A DNA stretch of 64,000 nt from Eukaryota sp. TZLM1-RC. Lineage: Eukaryota > Metamonada: BaSk clade. A program made the translations under genes and the position numbers. Below are positions 63,764 to 64,000 of the stretch, piece by piece. The stretch spans positions 372,001 through 436,000 of the forward strand of contig JAUPSS010000011.1 of assembly GCA_040285825.1 (NCBI GenBank). Reading direction: 5' to 3'. A model generated the notes under the pieces. The model was not told the DNA's origin and made no database searches. It saw nothing but the letters and a program-made list of their open reading frames with translations. Numbering within the stretch: the stretch's first letter is position 1; each line of letters opens with the position of its first letter.

Positions 63764-64000
63764 GCTTGGCTGTAGTCTCAGAAATGTATTTTTATCAATA
63801 GAAAAGGGCTTTCTCCTTACCTTGCTTGTCGGGCTCGTCAATTGGCGTCTAACGTGAAGACAAGTTTTCCTAAAATTTGTCAATCCTGGACAAAAAACTT
63901 TTTTCGTGCTCATTGTAGAGCTCTAGATAAAACAAATGTCTTTGTCAATTATATGCTCTCTTTTACCAGATGAACCATTAGCCCAACCCGAGGAAGTAGT
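63764..64000 (+). pseudogene. Second Fanzor copy, N-terminal part (window edge)
   Basis: Matches 4978-5215 over about 230 bp, including ACCTTGCTTGTCGGGCTCGT-like sequence and the ALDKTNVFVNY codons. It continues beyond the window edge. The frame is interrupted at the same TTTTRCCAGATGAACC place as in the 4773 copy, but the +1 frame remains open through LLPDEPLAQPEEVV to the window end. The rest of this copy is unseen. Confidence 0.65.

Noticed and set aside
1-64000. tRNA genes and CRISPR arrays
   Set aside because: No cloverleaf-compatible A and B boxes and no regularly spaced direct repeats were noticed on reading; a tRNA scan was not possible.

Overview
This is nuclear DNA of a eukaryotic protist. 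Genes sit on both strands with no operon logic. The host genes are eukaryote-specific: cullin, AP-2 alpha-adaptin, coronin, MRE11, a B56 subunit of PP2A, FAM76, topoisomerase III and an RPA14-like protein. The standard genetic code fits. Eight spliceosomal introns can be placed because removing them restores conserved protein motifs. They are only 26-31 nt long, and five of the eight begin GTTTG. An AIR9-like protein and a small CFAP141-like ciliary protein hint at a flagellated protist, perhaps an excavate. I cannot name the species.

Host genes in order: CPBP-type membrane protein (6942-7829 +), coronin (8650-10182 +), AIR9-like protein (10297-14809 -), THUMPD1/TAN1 (23286-23981 +), a small OB-fold-like protein possibly related to RMI2 (24084-24518 -), PQ-loop membrane protein (26513-27419 -), MRE11 (28558-30574 -), CFAP141-like protein (31537-31869 +), a small unknown (32117-32371 -), alpha-adaptin-like protein (32648-35314 -), PP2A B56 (37215-38977 +), a Cys-rich protein with a hydrophobic C-terminus (39427-41028 -), FAM76 (41973-42837 -), CorA-type Mg2+ transporter (43108-44252 +), cullin (45795-48128 -), topoisomerase III (49509-52184 -), a small secreted saposin-like protein (61594-61869 -) and an RPA3-like protein (63079-63479 -).

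Much of the rest is mobile DNA. (1) Several lineages of non-LTR retrotransposon, nearly all 5'-truncated, carry a C-terminal CxC/H/C finger and a restriction-like endonuclease. The most abundant lineage (called LINE-1 here, unrelated to mammalian L1) has about nine fragments. (2) A roughly 6 kb Ty3/gypsy-like element at 52.86-58.91 kb lacks visible LTRs, has several frameshifts, and carries about 500 residues of unrecognised protein between RNase H and integrase. (3) A 1304-bp MULE at 58998-60301 has terminal inverted repeats and a 9-bp target-site duplication. It lies inside an ORF that resembles a protein-primed type-B DNA polymerase.

The most interesting content is a set of Fanzor-type genes, the eukaryotic relatives of TnpB RNA-guided nucleases. 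The longest is at 4773-6544, with an intact-looking RuvC triad, a zinc ribbon and an SV40-like nuclear localisation signal, though it is broken by frameshifts. Other Fanzor remnants lie at 2805-3200, 36538-36980 (a composite of two), 52350-52757 and 63764-64000.
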